A stretch of 64,000 nt of DNA from assembly GCF_003858535.1 (NCBI RefSeq), contig NZ_RQTJ01000010.1, forward strand, positions 1-64,000, given 5' to 3'. The notes under the pieces are model-generated. The model was not told the DNA's origin. It ran no database searches and saw nothing but the letters and a program-made list of their open reading frames with translations. A program made the position numbers and the translations under genes. Positions 52,932-61,426 of the stretch are shown one piece after another. This stretch comes from Paenimyroides viscosum (GTDB lineage Bacteria > Bacteroidota > Bacteroidia > Flavobacteriales > Flavobacteriaceae). Within the stretch, counting starts at the first letter, position 1, and each line of letters begins with the position of its first letter.

Positions 52932-53516
52932 TTATATATTTTTTTCAAATTTAGCGTATAATTTCCAAAAGCTTGGCAGGTTTTCGGTATTAAAATCTTC
53001 CGATTTCCATTCGTTCAGTTTTAAATTAATCGTTGTTTTGTTTTGATTGTAGATTCCAATAAAGATTTCGGTATTCGTTAAAAACATTCCTAAATGATTA
53101 TCTAAGATATGTAAAGTATCAATTTGTACTTGTTCAAAAAACAAAATAGTGTATTCGGGAATATCAACGTTTGCCGGTGAAGCAATTTCGTGCGTTAGTT
53201 CTAAAGCAATAAATTTATTAGAACTGTACATTGGAAAAGCAATAAGATCTAATTTCTGAACATCAAAAGTCCCTTCCTTAATATGATGAATGGCTTCGCG
53301 AGAAATAAACGGAATGTTTGCAAAGTTTTTTTGTAATTTCTTCTGACCTTCCTCGTTAAAATAGTCGTTAAAGTTTAAAATCTCGTTAACCGACAGTTGT
53401 TTTGTCAAAAGATGTTCTAACGGAATGCTAAAATAATTAGCAATTTTTATAATAATTTCTAATTTAGGTTCTGCTCGTAATTCTTCGTAAGACGAAATGT
53501 TTCCTCTTGTTAAGCG
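52932..53516 (-). pseudogene. 5'-truncated Xre-family helix-turn-helix gene
   Basis: The frame 53516-52932 encodes the second half of an Xre/HTH_3 domain (RLTRGNISSYEELRAEPKLE and following KIANYFSIPLEHLL), then a 158-residue domain of unknown type. About 20-25 residues of the DNA-binding domain are missing, there is no ATG, and the reading frame upstream is short and unrelated to the domain, ending in a stop at 53553-53555. Translation could only begin at TTG 53408, which would drop the HTH. Together with the next entry this marks a deletion. Confidence 0.75.
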
Positions 53517-53719
53517 AAAATTTTGAAGGAAAATACAGTTATTGGAGTATTTTTAATCCGAATATTGGATACAAAGTTCAGCTGACTAAAAATTTAAGTT
53601 TAGATCCATCGGTTGGTTTTAACTGGAAATGGGAAGTTAAAGGCAAAGGCGTTATTGACAACCAATACTTTGACAACTTTGTTTTTAAAGCCGGTGTTAA
53701 ATTAGGTTATACTTTTTAA
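53516..53719 (+). pseudogene. C-terminal remnant of an outer-membrane barrel gene
   Basis: A frame of about 68 codons with no start codon other than a TTG at 53507. The sequence (YWSIFNPNIGYKVQL, LSLDPSVGFNW, FDNFVFKAGVKLGYTF) is the last three to four strands of an outer-membrane barrel with the terminal Phe. It has no signal peptide. The gene's own terminator is still present at 53735-53771. It points away from the truncated HTH gene, and both are cut at about 53513-53520. Confidence 0.7.
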
Positions 53720-53734
53720 TAAAAACACTATTCA

Positions 53735-53771
53735 AAAAAGTCTGTATCGTTTAAAATGATACAGACTTTTT
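53735..53771 (+). terminator. Terminator retained after the barrel remnant
   Basis: A 14-bp perfect stem AAAAAGTCTGTATC (53735-53748) with GATACAGACTTTTT (53758-53771). Confidence 0.8.
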
Positions 53772-53809
53772 ATTTATATTTGAATTAAGCATAACTAAAA
53801 AACAGCAAA

Positions 53810-54529
53810 TTGAGAATTATTACATGGAACTGTAATGGTGCATTTAGGAAAAAATTCGAGCAATTATCATTTTTAGACGCAGATATTTACGTTATTCAAG
53901 AATGCGAAAACCCTAGTGAATCCAATGATTTACATTATAAGGAATGGTGTAAAAATTATATTTGGATTGGAGAAAATAAAAACAAAGGATTAGGAATATT
54001 TGCAAAGCCAGAAATAATACTTCAAAATCTTCCTTGGTCAAATAAATATCATGATCATTCTGTTAAATACTTTCTACCTTGTAGAGTAAACAATGATTTC
54101 GATTTAGTTGGAGTGTGGACGCATCAAAATAATTCTCCAAATTTTGGATATATAGGTCAACTATGGAAATATCTACAAATCAATAAAACTAATATGAATA
54201 GAACTATTATTATTGGAGATTTTAATAGTAATTCTATTTGGGATCAGTGGGATATATGGTGGAATCATTCTGATGTTGTAAAAGAATTAAAAGAAATAGG
54301 AATAGAAAGTTTCTATCATAAAATGTCAAATGAAGATCAAGGAAAAGAAACTATACATACACTATACTTGCAAAGAAAATTTATAAGACCATACCATATT
54401 GATTATATATTTGGACCTTCAAATTTTCAAGAGAAAATTAAAATGTTTGAAATTGGAAAATTCGATGATTGGATTAGTTTAAGTGACCATATGCCGATTA
54501 TTTGTGAATTCAATGAATTAAGTAAATAG
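53810..54529 (+). CDS. Cytoplasmic EEP (endonuclease/exonuclease/phosphatase) protein
   Basis: A 239-residue EEP-fold protein without a signal peptide. The metal and catalytic motifs are all present: ITWNCNGAF at the start, QECENP (Glu), IIIGDFNSN (Asp/Asn), YHIDYIFGP and LSDHMPIICEF (Asp-His). The start codon is a TTG (53810), with no ATG nearby. It is AT-rich compared with the neighbours and stands beside the deletion scar, so acquisition by transfer is possible. Substrate unknown. Confidence 0.78.
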   Translation: MRIITWNCNGAFRKKFEQLSFLDADIYVIQECENPSESNDLHYKEWCKNYIWIGENKNKGLGIFAKPEIILQNLPWSNKYHDHSVKYFLPCRVNNDFDLVGVWTHQNNSPNFGYIGQLWKYLQINKTNMNRTIIIGDFNSNSIWDQWDIWWNHSDVVKELKEIGIESFYHKMSNEDQGKETIHTLYLQRKFIRPYHIDYIFGPSNFQEKIKMFEIGKFDDWISLSDHMPIICEFNELSK

Positions 54530-54573
54530 TTTTCGTAAACTTTAATAATCAAACTTTCAAGAATAAAATACAC

Positions 54574-54581
54574 TATTTTTG
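54574..54581 (+). promoter_or_regulatory. -7 promoter element for the 1133-residue protein gene
   Basis: TATTTTTG matches TAnnTTTG, 22 bases before the ATG at 54604. Confidence 0.5.
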
Positions 54582-54603
54582 ATGTTTTGAAGTTATAACT
54601 TAC

Positions 54604-57600
54604 ATGAAACAGTTTTTTTGTTTTGTATGGTGTTTTTTAATTTTTTCTTTTGCCCATGCACAGGAAACAAATTCGCTGTACAAATCAAAAAAAATCATAA
54701 CCGATTCTTTAACCACAACTGTTCATCTAGACAGCGTTGCGCTGAACAACACCTATTTTAAGATTGTCAACAATCAGGGAATCGATCTTGATACTGCAAA
54801 TTACACGGTAGATTACAACAAAGCAACCCTTACATTTACACAACCTTTACAAGACACCCTAAGCGTTTCCTTTTTAAATTATCCCGATTTTTTAACCCGA
54901 ACCTATGCTTTGTACGATACCAAACGTATCGTTCCGAATAAAGAAGGCGCGTATATTTTCTCGGTTCCCGAAAAACAGGCAACCACTTTTACGCCTTTTG
55001 ATGGGTTGAATACTAACGGAAGTATTTCACGGGGAATTACCGTAGGAAACAATCAAAATCTGGTAACAAATTCCAATCTCGATTTGCAGATTGTCGGAAA
55101 TTTATCAGATAAAATTCAAATTCGGGCATCGCTGCAAGACAGTAACGTTCCTTTGCAAAACGGCGGGTATTCACAAAAAATGGATGAGTTCGATCAGATC
55201 TTTATGGAACTTTTTTCGACTGATTGGAGCATTAAAGCCGGAGATTTGTTTTTAGAAAACAGAGCTTCCCGCTTTTTAAACTTCAACAAAAAAGTTCAGG
55301 GAATTTCGGGCACCGTAAAATTCGGAAACGACAAAAGCAAAACCACCATTGAAACCGCAGCTGCCTTGGTTCGCGGGCAATATGCAAAAAGCGAATTTGT
55401 TGGTCAGGAAGGAAATCAAGGTCCGTACAAATTAAAAGGAACTAACAATCAATTATATATTTTGATTATTTCGGGATCGGAATCGGTATATGTAAACGGA
55501 CGAAAACTCACTCGAGGCGAACAAAACGATTATGTGATTGATTATAATTCGGGCGAAATTCGCTTTACCACTCTTTTTCCGATTACTTCGGATATGCGTA
55601 TTGTGGTAGAATATCAATATACCGACAGAAATTATGCGCGATTTTTAGGTTATGGCGGTATAAAACACGAACGCGAAAAATGGAATATTGCTGGATATGT
55701 TTATACCGAAACCGATATTAAAAATCAGCCTGTACAGCAAAATCTAAACAAAGAACAAGTCGATATTCTTAAACAAGCCGGTGACAGTCTGGCGTTAATG
55801 ATGGCGCCGTCTGCGTATCCCGATACTTATTCAGAAAACAAAACGTTGTACAAAAAAGTCAGCCAAAATGGATACGAATTCTATCAGTATTCTAACACGC
55901 CAACCGATACGTTGTATATGGTTTCGTTCAGTTATGTTGGTCCAAGCAACGGAAATTATCGTTTGGCAAATTCGTCGGGCGTTGGTAAAATTTATGAATT
56001 TATTGAACCTGTAGATGGATTAAATCAGGGCGATTATGAACCGTTGATTCAGCTAATTGCGCCTACTCGTTTAACTTTGGCAACCGTTATGGGGCAATAC
56101 AAACCGAAAGATTTTACGCAGGTAGATTTTGAATTTGGATTTAGCAACCACGATGAAAACTTGTTTTCGCCTATTGATGATGAAGATAATCAAGGAATTG
56201 CCGCCAATGTAAATGCCACGCATCGAGTTTTGAACAATAAATGGAAGGTGGATGTTTTTGGAAATGTGCAGTTGGTAACAGAAAATTTCAAGACCATTGA
56301 ACGCTTGTATTCTATTGAATTTGATCGGGATTGGAATGTTTCAAATACCTTCGGAAATCAATCGTTGCTGACCGTTGGATCTAAAGTTTCCCCGAATGAT
56401 AATAGTTTTTTTACTTATCAATACAGCCGTTTAGAATACAGCAACAGCTACATTGGGCATAAACAGTCTTTGATTGGTAATTATCTGTACAAAAACTTCA
56501 ACCTAAACACTAATACCAGTTTTCTATCGGCAAAAGGCAGCGTTTACAATACCAATTTTATTCGAAGCAAAACACAGGCGGTTTACACAAAAGATAAAAA
56601 TTGGGCAGGTTCGCGTTTAGATTTAGAAAATTATCAGGTAAAAGATGTTGCCACGCAGCAGTTTCAAACCTTATCACAAAAATACGCGCAAATTGATGCC
56701 TTTGTAGGTCGTGGCGATACGTTAAAAACCTATGTAGAATTGGGTTATACCTATCGGGTAAACGATTCGTTGCAGAATAATGTGTTGCGAAACGTTTCAA
56801 ACGCGCATTCGTTTTATGTAAAATCGCAATTGTTTAAAACCCAAACCAGCGATTTATCTGTTTACGCCAATTACCGTCGATTAAAATATACCGATACCGG
56901 TTTGGTAGAACCTACGCTGAATTCACGCATTGCATACAACGATCGTTATTTAAAAAACCTGATACAGACCAACACTATTTACGAAACCTCATCGGGTGCT
57001 GTGGCGCAGCAAGAATTTACCTATATTAAGGTTGATGCAGGTTTGGGAACCCACATGTGGAACGATTATAACGGCAACGGCATTCAGGAATTAGAAGAAT
57101 TTGAAATTGCGCCTTATCCCGATTTGGCTGAATATGTGCGGATGTTTTTACCGAATCAGAGTTTTGTAAAAACGCATCAAACCAAGTTAACGCAGGTTTT
57201 TAATTTCAACTTCAGTATTTGGCAGAACGAAAGTGGCTTTAAGAAATTTGCCAGTCAGTTTCATTTGCAATCGTCTTTTATTATCGATCGAAGTATTTTG
57301 AGAGATGGAAGCGGAATTGCTTGGAATCCTTTTGGATCTTCGTCTGATGAACTGGTTGCAGAAAATTCAAACATTCGTAATTCGATTTATTTCAACCGCG
57401 GGAAACAAAAATACACCACCATTTATTCGTTAATAAACAATCGGGCTAAAAACCTGATGAATTTTGGAAGTTTAGACAATAAAATCACCACACACCAAAT
57501 ACAGTTTCAGCATTTATTAAACAAGTGGTGGCTGGTGCAGTTAACCAATAAATTTGATAAGGTTGAAAGTATTTCAGAAAACTACGGATCTAAAAATTAC

Positions 57601-58005
57601 CTGCTGAATAATTTAAGCATCAATCCACGAATAAGTTATTTGTTTTCGCAAAATGCCCGAGTAGAATTATTTTACGAATGGAAAGATAAAAAGAATGTAC
57701 AGGGAGATCTAGAAACCTTGCAACAACACCGCATTGGAACTGCTTTTAACTGGAGTACCTCGCAAAAATTTACATTTAACGGCGAATTTTCGCTTTACAA
57801 TAACAAATTCTCGGGCAATCCGTTATCTGCTGTGGCATATCAAATGTTAGAAGGTTTGCAGCCCGGTAAAAATATCACATGGCGCTTACTTTTCCAAAGA
57901 AATTTAACCAAGTATTTAGATGCAAACATAAGCTATCAAGGTAGAACCAGCGAAACCGCAAAAACCATTCATACAGGAAGTATTCAATTACGTGCGTTTT
58001 TTTAA
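54604..58005 (+). CDS. Large outer-membrane beta-barrel protein, 1133 aa
   Basis: An exported protein with signal peptide MKQFFCFVWCFLIFSFAHAQ. An N-terminal region (about 25-130) is followed by a conserved block (about 140-350: SISRGITVGNNQNLV, QDSNVPLQNGGYSQKMDEF, GSESVYVNGRKLTRGEQNDY, YNSGEIRFTTLFPI) and then many barrel-type strands ending in RAFF. The DYNSGEI and VYVNGxxLxRG layout recalls SprA-like giant barrel proteins of the T9SS, but it is less than half their length, and I do not claim homology. Function unknown. Confidence 0.7.
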   Translation: MKQFFCFVWCFLIFSFAHAQETNSLYKSKKIITDSLTTTVHLDSVALNNTYFKIVNNQGIDLDTANYTVDYNKATLTFTQPLQDTLSVSFLNYPDFLTRTYALYDTKRIVPNKEGAYIFSVPEKQATTFTPFDGLNTNGSISRGITVGNNQNLVTNSNLDLQIVGNLSDKIQIRASLQDSNVPLQNGGYSQKMDEFDQIFMELFSTDWSIKAGDLFLENRASRFLNFNKKVQGISGTVKFGNDKSKTTIETAAALVRGQYAKSEFVGQEGNQGPYKLKGTNNQLYILIISGSESVYVNGRKLTRGEQNDYVIDYNSGEIRFTTLFPITSDMRIVVEYQYTDRNYARFLGYGGIKHEREKWNIAGYVYTETDIKNQPVQQNLNKEQVDILKQAGDSLALMMAPSAYPDTYSENKTLYKKVSQNGYEFYQYSNTPTDTLYMVSFSYVGPSNGNYRLANSSGVGKIYEFIEPVDGLNQGDYEPLIQLIAPTRLTLATVMGQYKPKDFTQVDFEFGFSNHDENLFSPIDDEDNQGIAANVNATHRVLNNKWKVDVFGNVQLVTENFKTIERLYSIEFDRDWNVSNTFGNQSLLTVGSKVSPNDNSFFTYQYSRLEYSNSYIGHKQSLIGNYLYKNFNLNTNTSFLSAKGSVYNTNFIRSKTQAVYTKDKNWAGSRLDLENYQVKDVATQQFQTLSQKYAQIDAFVGRGDTLKTYVELGYTYRVNDSLQNNVLRNVSNAHSFYVKSQLFKTQTSDLSVYANYRRLKYTDTGLVEPTLNSRIAYNDRYLKNLIQTNTIYETSSGAVAQQEFTYIKVDAGLGTHMWNDYNGNGIQELEEFEIAPYPDLAEYVRMFLPNQSFVKTHQTKLTQVFNFNFSIWQNESGFKKFASQFHLQSSFIIDRSILRDGSGIAWNPFGSSSDELVAENSNIRNSIYFNRGKQKYTTIYSLINNRAKNLMNFGSLDNKITTHQIQFQHLLNKWWLVQLTNKFDKVESISENYGSKNYLLNNLSINPRISYLFSQNARVELFYEWKDKKNVQGDLETLQQHRIGTAFNWSTSQKFTFNGEFSLYNNKFSGNPLSAVAYQMLEGLQPGKNITWRLLFQRNLTKYLDANISYQGRTSETAKTIHTGSIQLRAFF

Positions 58006-58015
58006 ACAAAATGTG

Positions 58016-58023
58016 TATATTTG
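58016..58023 (+). promoter_or_regulatory. -7 promoter element for the His-rich lipoprotein gene
   Basis: TATATTTG matches TAnnTTTG, 21 bases before the ATG at 58045. Confidence 0.5.
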
Positions 58024-58044
58024 TTTCTTTAACAGATCAAAATC

Positions 58045-58542
58045 ATGAAAAAAATAACAATTATTGCATTGTTTGCTGCTTTAGGAATGGTTTCTTGTAA
58101 CGACAAAAAAGCAGAAGCTACAACTACTACAACAGATACTACAGCTACAACAGATGCTGCGCCGGTAGATCCGCATGCAGGTCATAATCATGCACCAGGT
58201 GAAGGTCACGACCATGATCATGGAGCAACTACAGAAGCTACAGAAGTTGCAGTAGGTATGAATCCGGCTCACGGACAACCAGGTCACCGTTGCGACATTC
58301 CGGTAGGAGCACCATTAAATTCACCTCCAGGTCAAGGAGCAGGACAAACTGCTGCACCAGCAGCGCAACCAAGCCAAGGTGGCTTTTTAGGTGGTGGAGA
58401 CGCTCAAGCACAAGCTCCGGCTCAACAACAAGCAGCAGCACCTAAACAAGAAACTGCTCCGGGAATGAAAGGAAAACCAAATCCAGCACACGGACAACCA
58501 GGTCACCGTTGCGATATTTCTGTTGGTCAACCGTTACCGTAA
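58045..58542 (+). CDS. His-rich lipoprotein with duplicated HGQPGHRCD motif
   Basis: A 165-residue lipoprotein with lipobox VSC at about residue 18, a Thr/Ala linker, a His-rich patch (HAGHNHAPGEGHDHDHG, about 44-60), then two copies of NPAHGQPGHRCDI followed by VG-PL (about 73-90 and 147-164), separated by a Gln/Ala/Pro-rich linker. Each copy has two His and one Cys. Metal binding (Cu, Zn or Ni) is a natural guess but unproven. The two copies share 26 identical bases (58270-58295 and 58489-58514). The family name is unknown. Confidence 0.65.
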   Translation: MKKITIIALFAALGMVSCNDKKAEATTTTTDTTATTDAAPVDPHAGHNHAPGEGHDHDHGATTEATEVAVGMNPAHGQPGHRCDIPVGAPLNSPPGQGAGQTAAPAAQPSQGGFLGGGDAQAQAPAQQQAAAPKQETAPGMKGKPNPAHGQPGHRCDISVGQPLP

Positions 58543-58557
58543 TTTAGTTTTGGATTC

Positions 58558-58596
58558 TAGATAATAGAAGATAGATAATAGAAGATAGATATTAGA
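58558..58596. repeat. 14-bp tandem repeat, 2.8 copies
   Basis: TAGATAATAGAAGA occurs at 58558-58571 and 58572-58585, with a partial third copy to 58596. It directly follows the lipoprotein gene. Confidence 0.8.
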
Positions 58597-58597
58597 C

Positions 58598-58637
58598 AAA
58601 CCTGCAAGATTTTTGAAATCTTGTAGGTTTTTTTTAT
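58598..58637 (+). terminator. Terminator after the His-rich lipoprotein gene
   Basis: A 15-bp stem (58598-58612 with 58616-58630) with one G-U pair and a T run to about 58636. Confidence 0.75.
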
Positions 58638-58676
58638 TCTATTCGGCGGTTCCACTTCTCTCACAGAACGGACTTT

Positions 58677-58709
58677 GTCATTCAGAACGAAACGGTAGCG
58701 GAGTGAAGA
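58677..58709 (+). repeat. Dispersed repeat, left copy flanking metG
   Basis: GTCATTCAGAACGAAA... is, in reverse orientation, 29 of 33 bases identical to 61321-61353. The related half at 58741-58787 (ATTATGAGATTACTTCG...) completes a degenerate palindrome. Confidence 0.7.
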
Positions 58710-58840
58710 ATCTATGTTATTCTATTAGTTATATATTTTTCATTATGAGATTACTTCGTCAGTCCGCAAGTTCGAGTCCGAAATAACAAAATACGTTAAT
58801 AACTTTTGACTTTCGACTTTAAAAACTTTAAGACTAAAAT

Positions 58841-58937
58841 TGCGTTAGGGATTGCAGCGGCATCCTTTTATAGGTGGCTGAGGTACTCGAAGCCCCGATA
58901 AAAGATACAGCGAAAAGCCCGACCGAAGGGAACGCCC
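58841..58937 (+). ncRNA. Candidate structured RNA element with nested palindrome
   Basis: GCGTT (58842-58846) can pair with AACGC (58931-58935). Inside, ATCCTTTTAT (58862-58871) pairs with ATAAAAGAT (58898-58906) with one bulge, enclosing a GGCTGAGGTACTCGAAGCC palindrome at 58876-58894. The conserved-looking flanks GCAGCGG and GCGAAAAGCCCGACCGAAGG are typical of an element seen before many Flavobacteriaceae genes; it may be the Flavo-1 RNA, which I could not verify. It lies upstream of the metG promoter. Confidence 0.4.
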
Positions 58938-58976
58938 AAATACAACTTATTTATTTTATGTATCCTTGTTTTTATG

Positions 58977-58984
58977 TATTTTTG
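58977..58984 (+). promoter_or_regulatory. -7 promoter element for metG
   Basis: TATTTTTG matches TAnnTTTG, 20 bases before the ATG at 59005. Confidence 0.55.
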
Positions 58985-59004
58985 TAGCTTGAAAACTTGA
59001 TACA

Positions 59005-61074
59005 ATGATTCAAAATCCTAAAAGATATACCATTACAGCGGCTTTGCCATACACCAACGGACCTATACATATAGGACATTTGGCGGGCGTTTACGTTCCT
59101 GCCGATATTTACGCTCGTTTTTTACGCCTTCAAAATAAAGATGTTGCTTTTATCTGTGGTTCGGATGAACACGGAGTTGCAATTTCAATGAAAGCCAAAA
59201 AAGAAGGCATTTCTCCGCAAGAGGTTATTGATAAATACAATAAAATCATTACGGATTCTTTTCATGAATTTGGTATTTCGTTTGATAATTATTCGCGGAC
59301 TTCGGGTAAAATTCACCACGATACAGCATCTGATTTTTTTAGAAAACTGTATGATGACGGTAAGTTTATCGAAGAAGTTACCGAACAGTTGTACGATGCC
59401 GAAGCAGATCAGTTTTTGGCAGATCGATTTGTTACGGGAACTTGCCCTAAATGTAGTAGTGAAGGTGCTTATGGTGACCAATGTGAAAAATGTGGTACCT
59501 CATTAAACGCTACCGATCTAATTAATCCAAAATCAACCATAACAGGTTCAACGCCGGTTTTAAGAGAAACCAAACACTGGTTTTTACCTTTAGATCAGTA
59601 CGATACGTTTTTACGTGAGTGGATTTTAGAAGGACATAAAAACGATTGGAAACCAAATGTTTACGGACAAGTAAAATCTTGGTTAGACGACGGTTTGAAA
59701 CCAAGAGCAGTAACCCGCGATTTAGATTGGGGGATTGATGTGCCTGTTGATGGTGCCGAAGGCAAAAAACTGTATGTTTGGTTTGATGCACCTATTGGTT
59801 ACATTTCATCGACCAAAGAATGGGCTGCTCGCGAAGGTAAAGATTGGGAGCCTTATTGGAAAGATCAAGACACCAAATTGGTTCATTTTATTGGGAAAGA
59901 TAATATTGTTTTTCACTGTATTATTTTCCCGGCTATGTTAAAGGCAGAAGGCAGCTATATTTTACCTGATAACGTGCCTGCAAATGAGTTTTTAAATTTA
60001 GAAGGAAATAAATTATCGACTTCTAAAAACTGGGCAGTTTGGCTGAATGAATATTTAATCGATTTCCCTGAAAAACAAGATGTGCTGCGTTATACTTTAA
60101 CGGCAAATGCACCCGAAACCAAAGACAACGACTTTACATGGAAAGATTTCCAGGCTAGAAATAATAACGAATTGGTTGCTATTTTCGGAAATTTCATTAA
60201 CCGCGTAGTGGTTTTAACCAATAAATATTACAACGGAATTATTCCTGCGCCTAATACTTTTAACGAGGTTGATGAACAAACGTTGGCAGAATTAAAAGCA
60301 TATCCGGCAGTAATTGAAAGTTCAATTGAACGCTACCGTTTCCGCGAAGCATTGGGAGAATTAATGAATGTGGCACGTTTAGGAAATAAATATTTAGCTG
60401 ACGAAGAGCCTTGGAAACTGATTAAAACCGATGAAGATCGCGTTAAAACACAAATGTATGTAGCATTGCAAATTGCTGCAGCGTTATCTACTTTGGCAGA
60501 ACCATTTTTACCATTTTCGGCAGCGAAACTAAAAAATATGTTGAATGTTACATCGAGCGAAGTCGAGATGTCTTGGAACAAAGTTGCAGAAACATCAGAT
60601 TTAATTCCTGCAGGTCACCAAATTGGTCAGGCTGAATTATTGTTTGCAAAGATCGAAGACGAAGAAATTCAAAAACAAATAGATAAATTGGAAGCTACAA
60701 AACTAGCAAATGCAGCCGAAGCAAAAACGGCAGAACCACAAAAGGAAACCACACAGTTCGAAGATTTTGCAAAGATCGATTTACGTGTAGGAACTATTAT
60801 TGAAGCCGAAAAAATGCCAAAAGCAAACAAATTACTGGTTTTAAAGGTTGATACAGGTATCGATGTTCGTACCATTGTTTCAGGAATTGCCGAACATTTT
60901 ACTCCAGAAGAAGTAATTGGCAAACAAGTTACCGTTTTAGTAAACTTGGCTCCAAGAGCATTACGTGGCGTGAACAGCGAAGGAATGTTGTTACTAACCG
61001 AAACCAAAGAAGGTAAATTGGTATTTGTAAACCCTGATGAAGCCGGAGTTTACAACGGAGCTACAATTGGATAA
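59005..61074 (+). CDS. metG: Methionyl-tRNA synthetase
   Basis: Charges tRNA-Met. The 689-residue protein has the class I HIGH-type motif PIHIGHLAG (about 20-28), a zinc knuckle [17 protein letters not shown] (about 147-163), KMSKS-type motif KLSTSKN (about 338-344), an anticodon-binding domain, and a C-terminal tRNA-binding OB domain (about 580-689, [14 protein letters not shown]). Between the anticodon-binding and linker regions, residues 516-522 (TSSEVEM) are encoded by a palindromic repeat motif that matches intergenic repeats of this genome. A terminator follows. Confidence 0.93.
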   Translation: MIQNPKRYTITAALPYTNGPIHIGHLAGVYVPADIYARFLRLQNKDVAFICGSDEHGVAISMKAKKEGISPQEVIDKYNKIITDSFHEFGISFDNYSRTSGKIHHDTASDFFRKLYDDGKFIEEVTEQLYDAEADQFLADRFVTGTCPKCSSEGAYGDQCEKCGTSLNATDLINPKSTITGSTPVLRETKHWFLPLDQYDTFLREWILEGHKNDWKPNVYGQVKSWLDDGLKPRAVTRDLDWGIDVPVDGAEGKKLYVWFDAPIGYISSTKEWAAREGKDWEPYWKDQDTKLVHFIGKDNIVFHCIIFPAMLKAEGSYILPDNVPANEFLNLEGNKLSTSKNWAVWLNEYLIDFPEKQDVLRYTLTANAPETKDNDFTWKDFQARNNNELVAIFGNFINRVVVLTNKYYNGIIPAPNTFNEVDEQTLAELKAYPAVIESSIERYRFREALGELMNVARLGNKYLADEEPWKLIKTDEDRVKTQMYVALQIAAALSTLAEPFLPFSAAKLKNMLNVTSSEVEMSWNKVAETSDLIPAGHQIGQAELLFAKIEDEEIQKQIDKLEATKLANAAEAKTAEPQKETTQFEDFAKIDLRVGTIIEAEKMPKANKLLVLKVDTGIDVRTIVSGIAEHFTPEEVIGKQVTVLVNLAPRALRGVNSEGMLLLTETKEGKLVFVNPDEAGVYNGATIG
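60550..60571 (+). repeat. Palindromic repeat motif inside metG
   Basis: A 22-base segment with ACATC/GATGT ends and core GAGCGAAGTCGA (60554-60565). The core differs by one base from GAGCGTAGTCGA in the intergenic repeat at 15100-15111. It is read in frame as seven codons plus one base of metG. Confidence 0.6.
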
Positions 61075-61092
61075 TTTCATTATATTATAAGT

Positions 61093-61122
61093 AAAAACGC
61101 AAACCAAATGGTTTGCGTTTTT
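61093..61122 (+). terminator. Terminator after metG
   Basis: A 13-bp perfect stem AAAAACGCAAACC (61093-61105) with GGTTTGCGTTTTT (61110-61122). Confidence 0.8.
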
Positions 61123-61320
61123 TTGTTTGTAATGTCGTTTTGAACTTGACATATTATATTTTCTGGTTAGACTGTCATTCCGGACTTGATCCGGAATCAC
61201 ATCCAGAAATTATAAAATATTTATACTCATGATGAGAAGCTGACCCGAGCTTGCGAACAGAACGAAGTTAAACGAGTTCAGCTTGACAAATACACTCTAT
61301 TTTAATGCTGATTAAAAGAC

Positions 61321-61353
61321 TCTTCACTACGCTTTCGCTTCGTTCTGAATGAC
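61321..61353 (-). repeat. Dispersed repeat, right copy flanking metG
   Basis: TCTTCACTACGCTTT... is the inverse of 58677-58709 with 29 of 33 bases identical, so metG lies between inverted copies. Confidence 0.7.
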
Positions 61354-61426
61354 AAAGAAATGTGACATTTCGAACATAATGAAGAATCTAAAATCTCTAT
61401 ACTCATTACTTATATCTAAAAACTTT

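Larger units (their letters stand above)
58543..59004. other. 462-bp repeat-rich intergenic region before metG
   Basis: No gene. In order it holds a 14-bp tandem repeat (58558-58596), a terminator (58598-58637), degenerate palindromic repeat halves (58677-58709 and 58741-58787), a structured element (58841-58937), and the metG -7 box (58977-58984). Confidence 0.7.
61075..61426. other. 352-bp repeat-rich intergenic region after metG
   Basis: No gene. It holds the metG terminator (61093-61122), a GTCATTCC...GGAAT palindrome (61170-61195), a repeat-like stretch (61223-61290), and the right copy of the metG-flanking repeat (61321-61353), followed by TGTGACATTTCG-type sequence (61361-61372). Confidence 0.65.

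Noticed and set aside
58841..58937. A methionine riboswitch or T-box leader for metG
   Set aside because: The metG -7 box lies downstream of the element, no S-box or T-box features are visible, and such leaders are rare for synthetase genes in this phylum.
58543..59004. CRISPR-like array in the repeat-rich gap before metG
   Set aside because: The repeats are a 14-bp tandem and single palindromes, with no regularly spaced 25-40-base repeats or unique spacers, and no cas gene is present.
61170..61195. tRNA-like or riboswitch-like structure after metG
   Set aside because: The palindrome GTCATTCCGGA...TCCGGAAT is a common dispersed repeat; no cloverleaf or anticodon arm can be formed.
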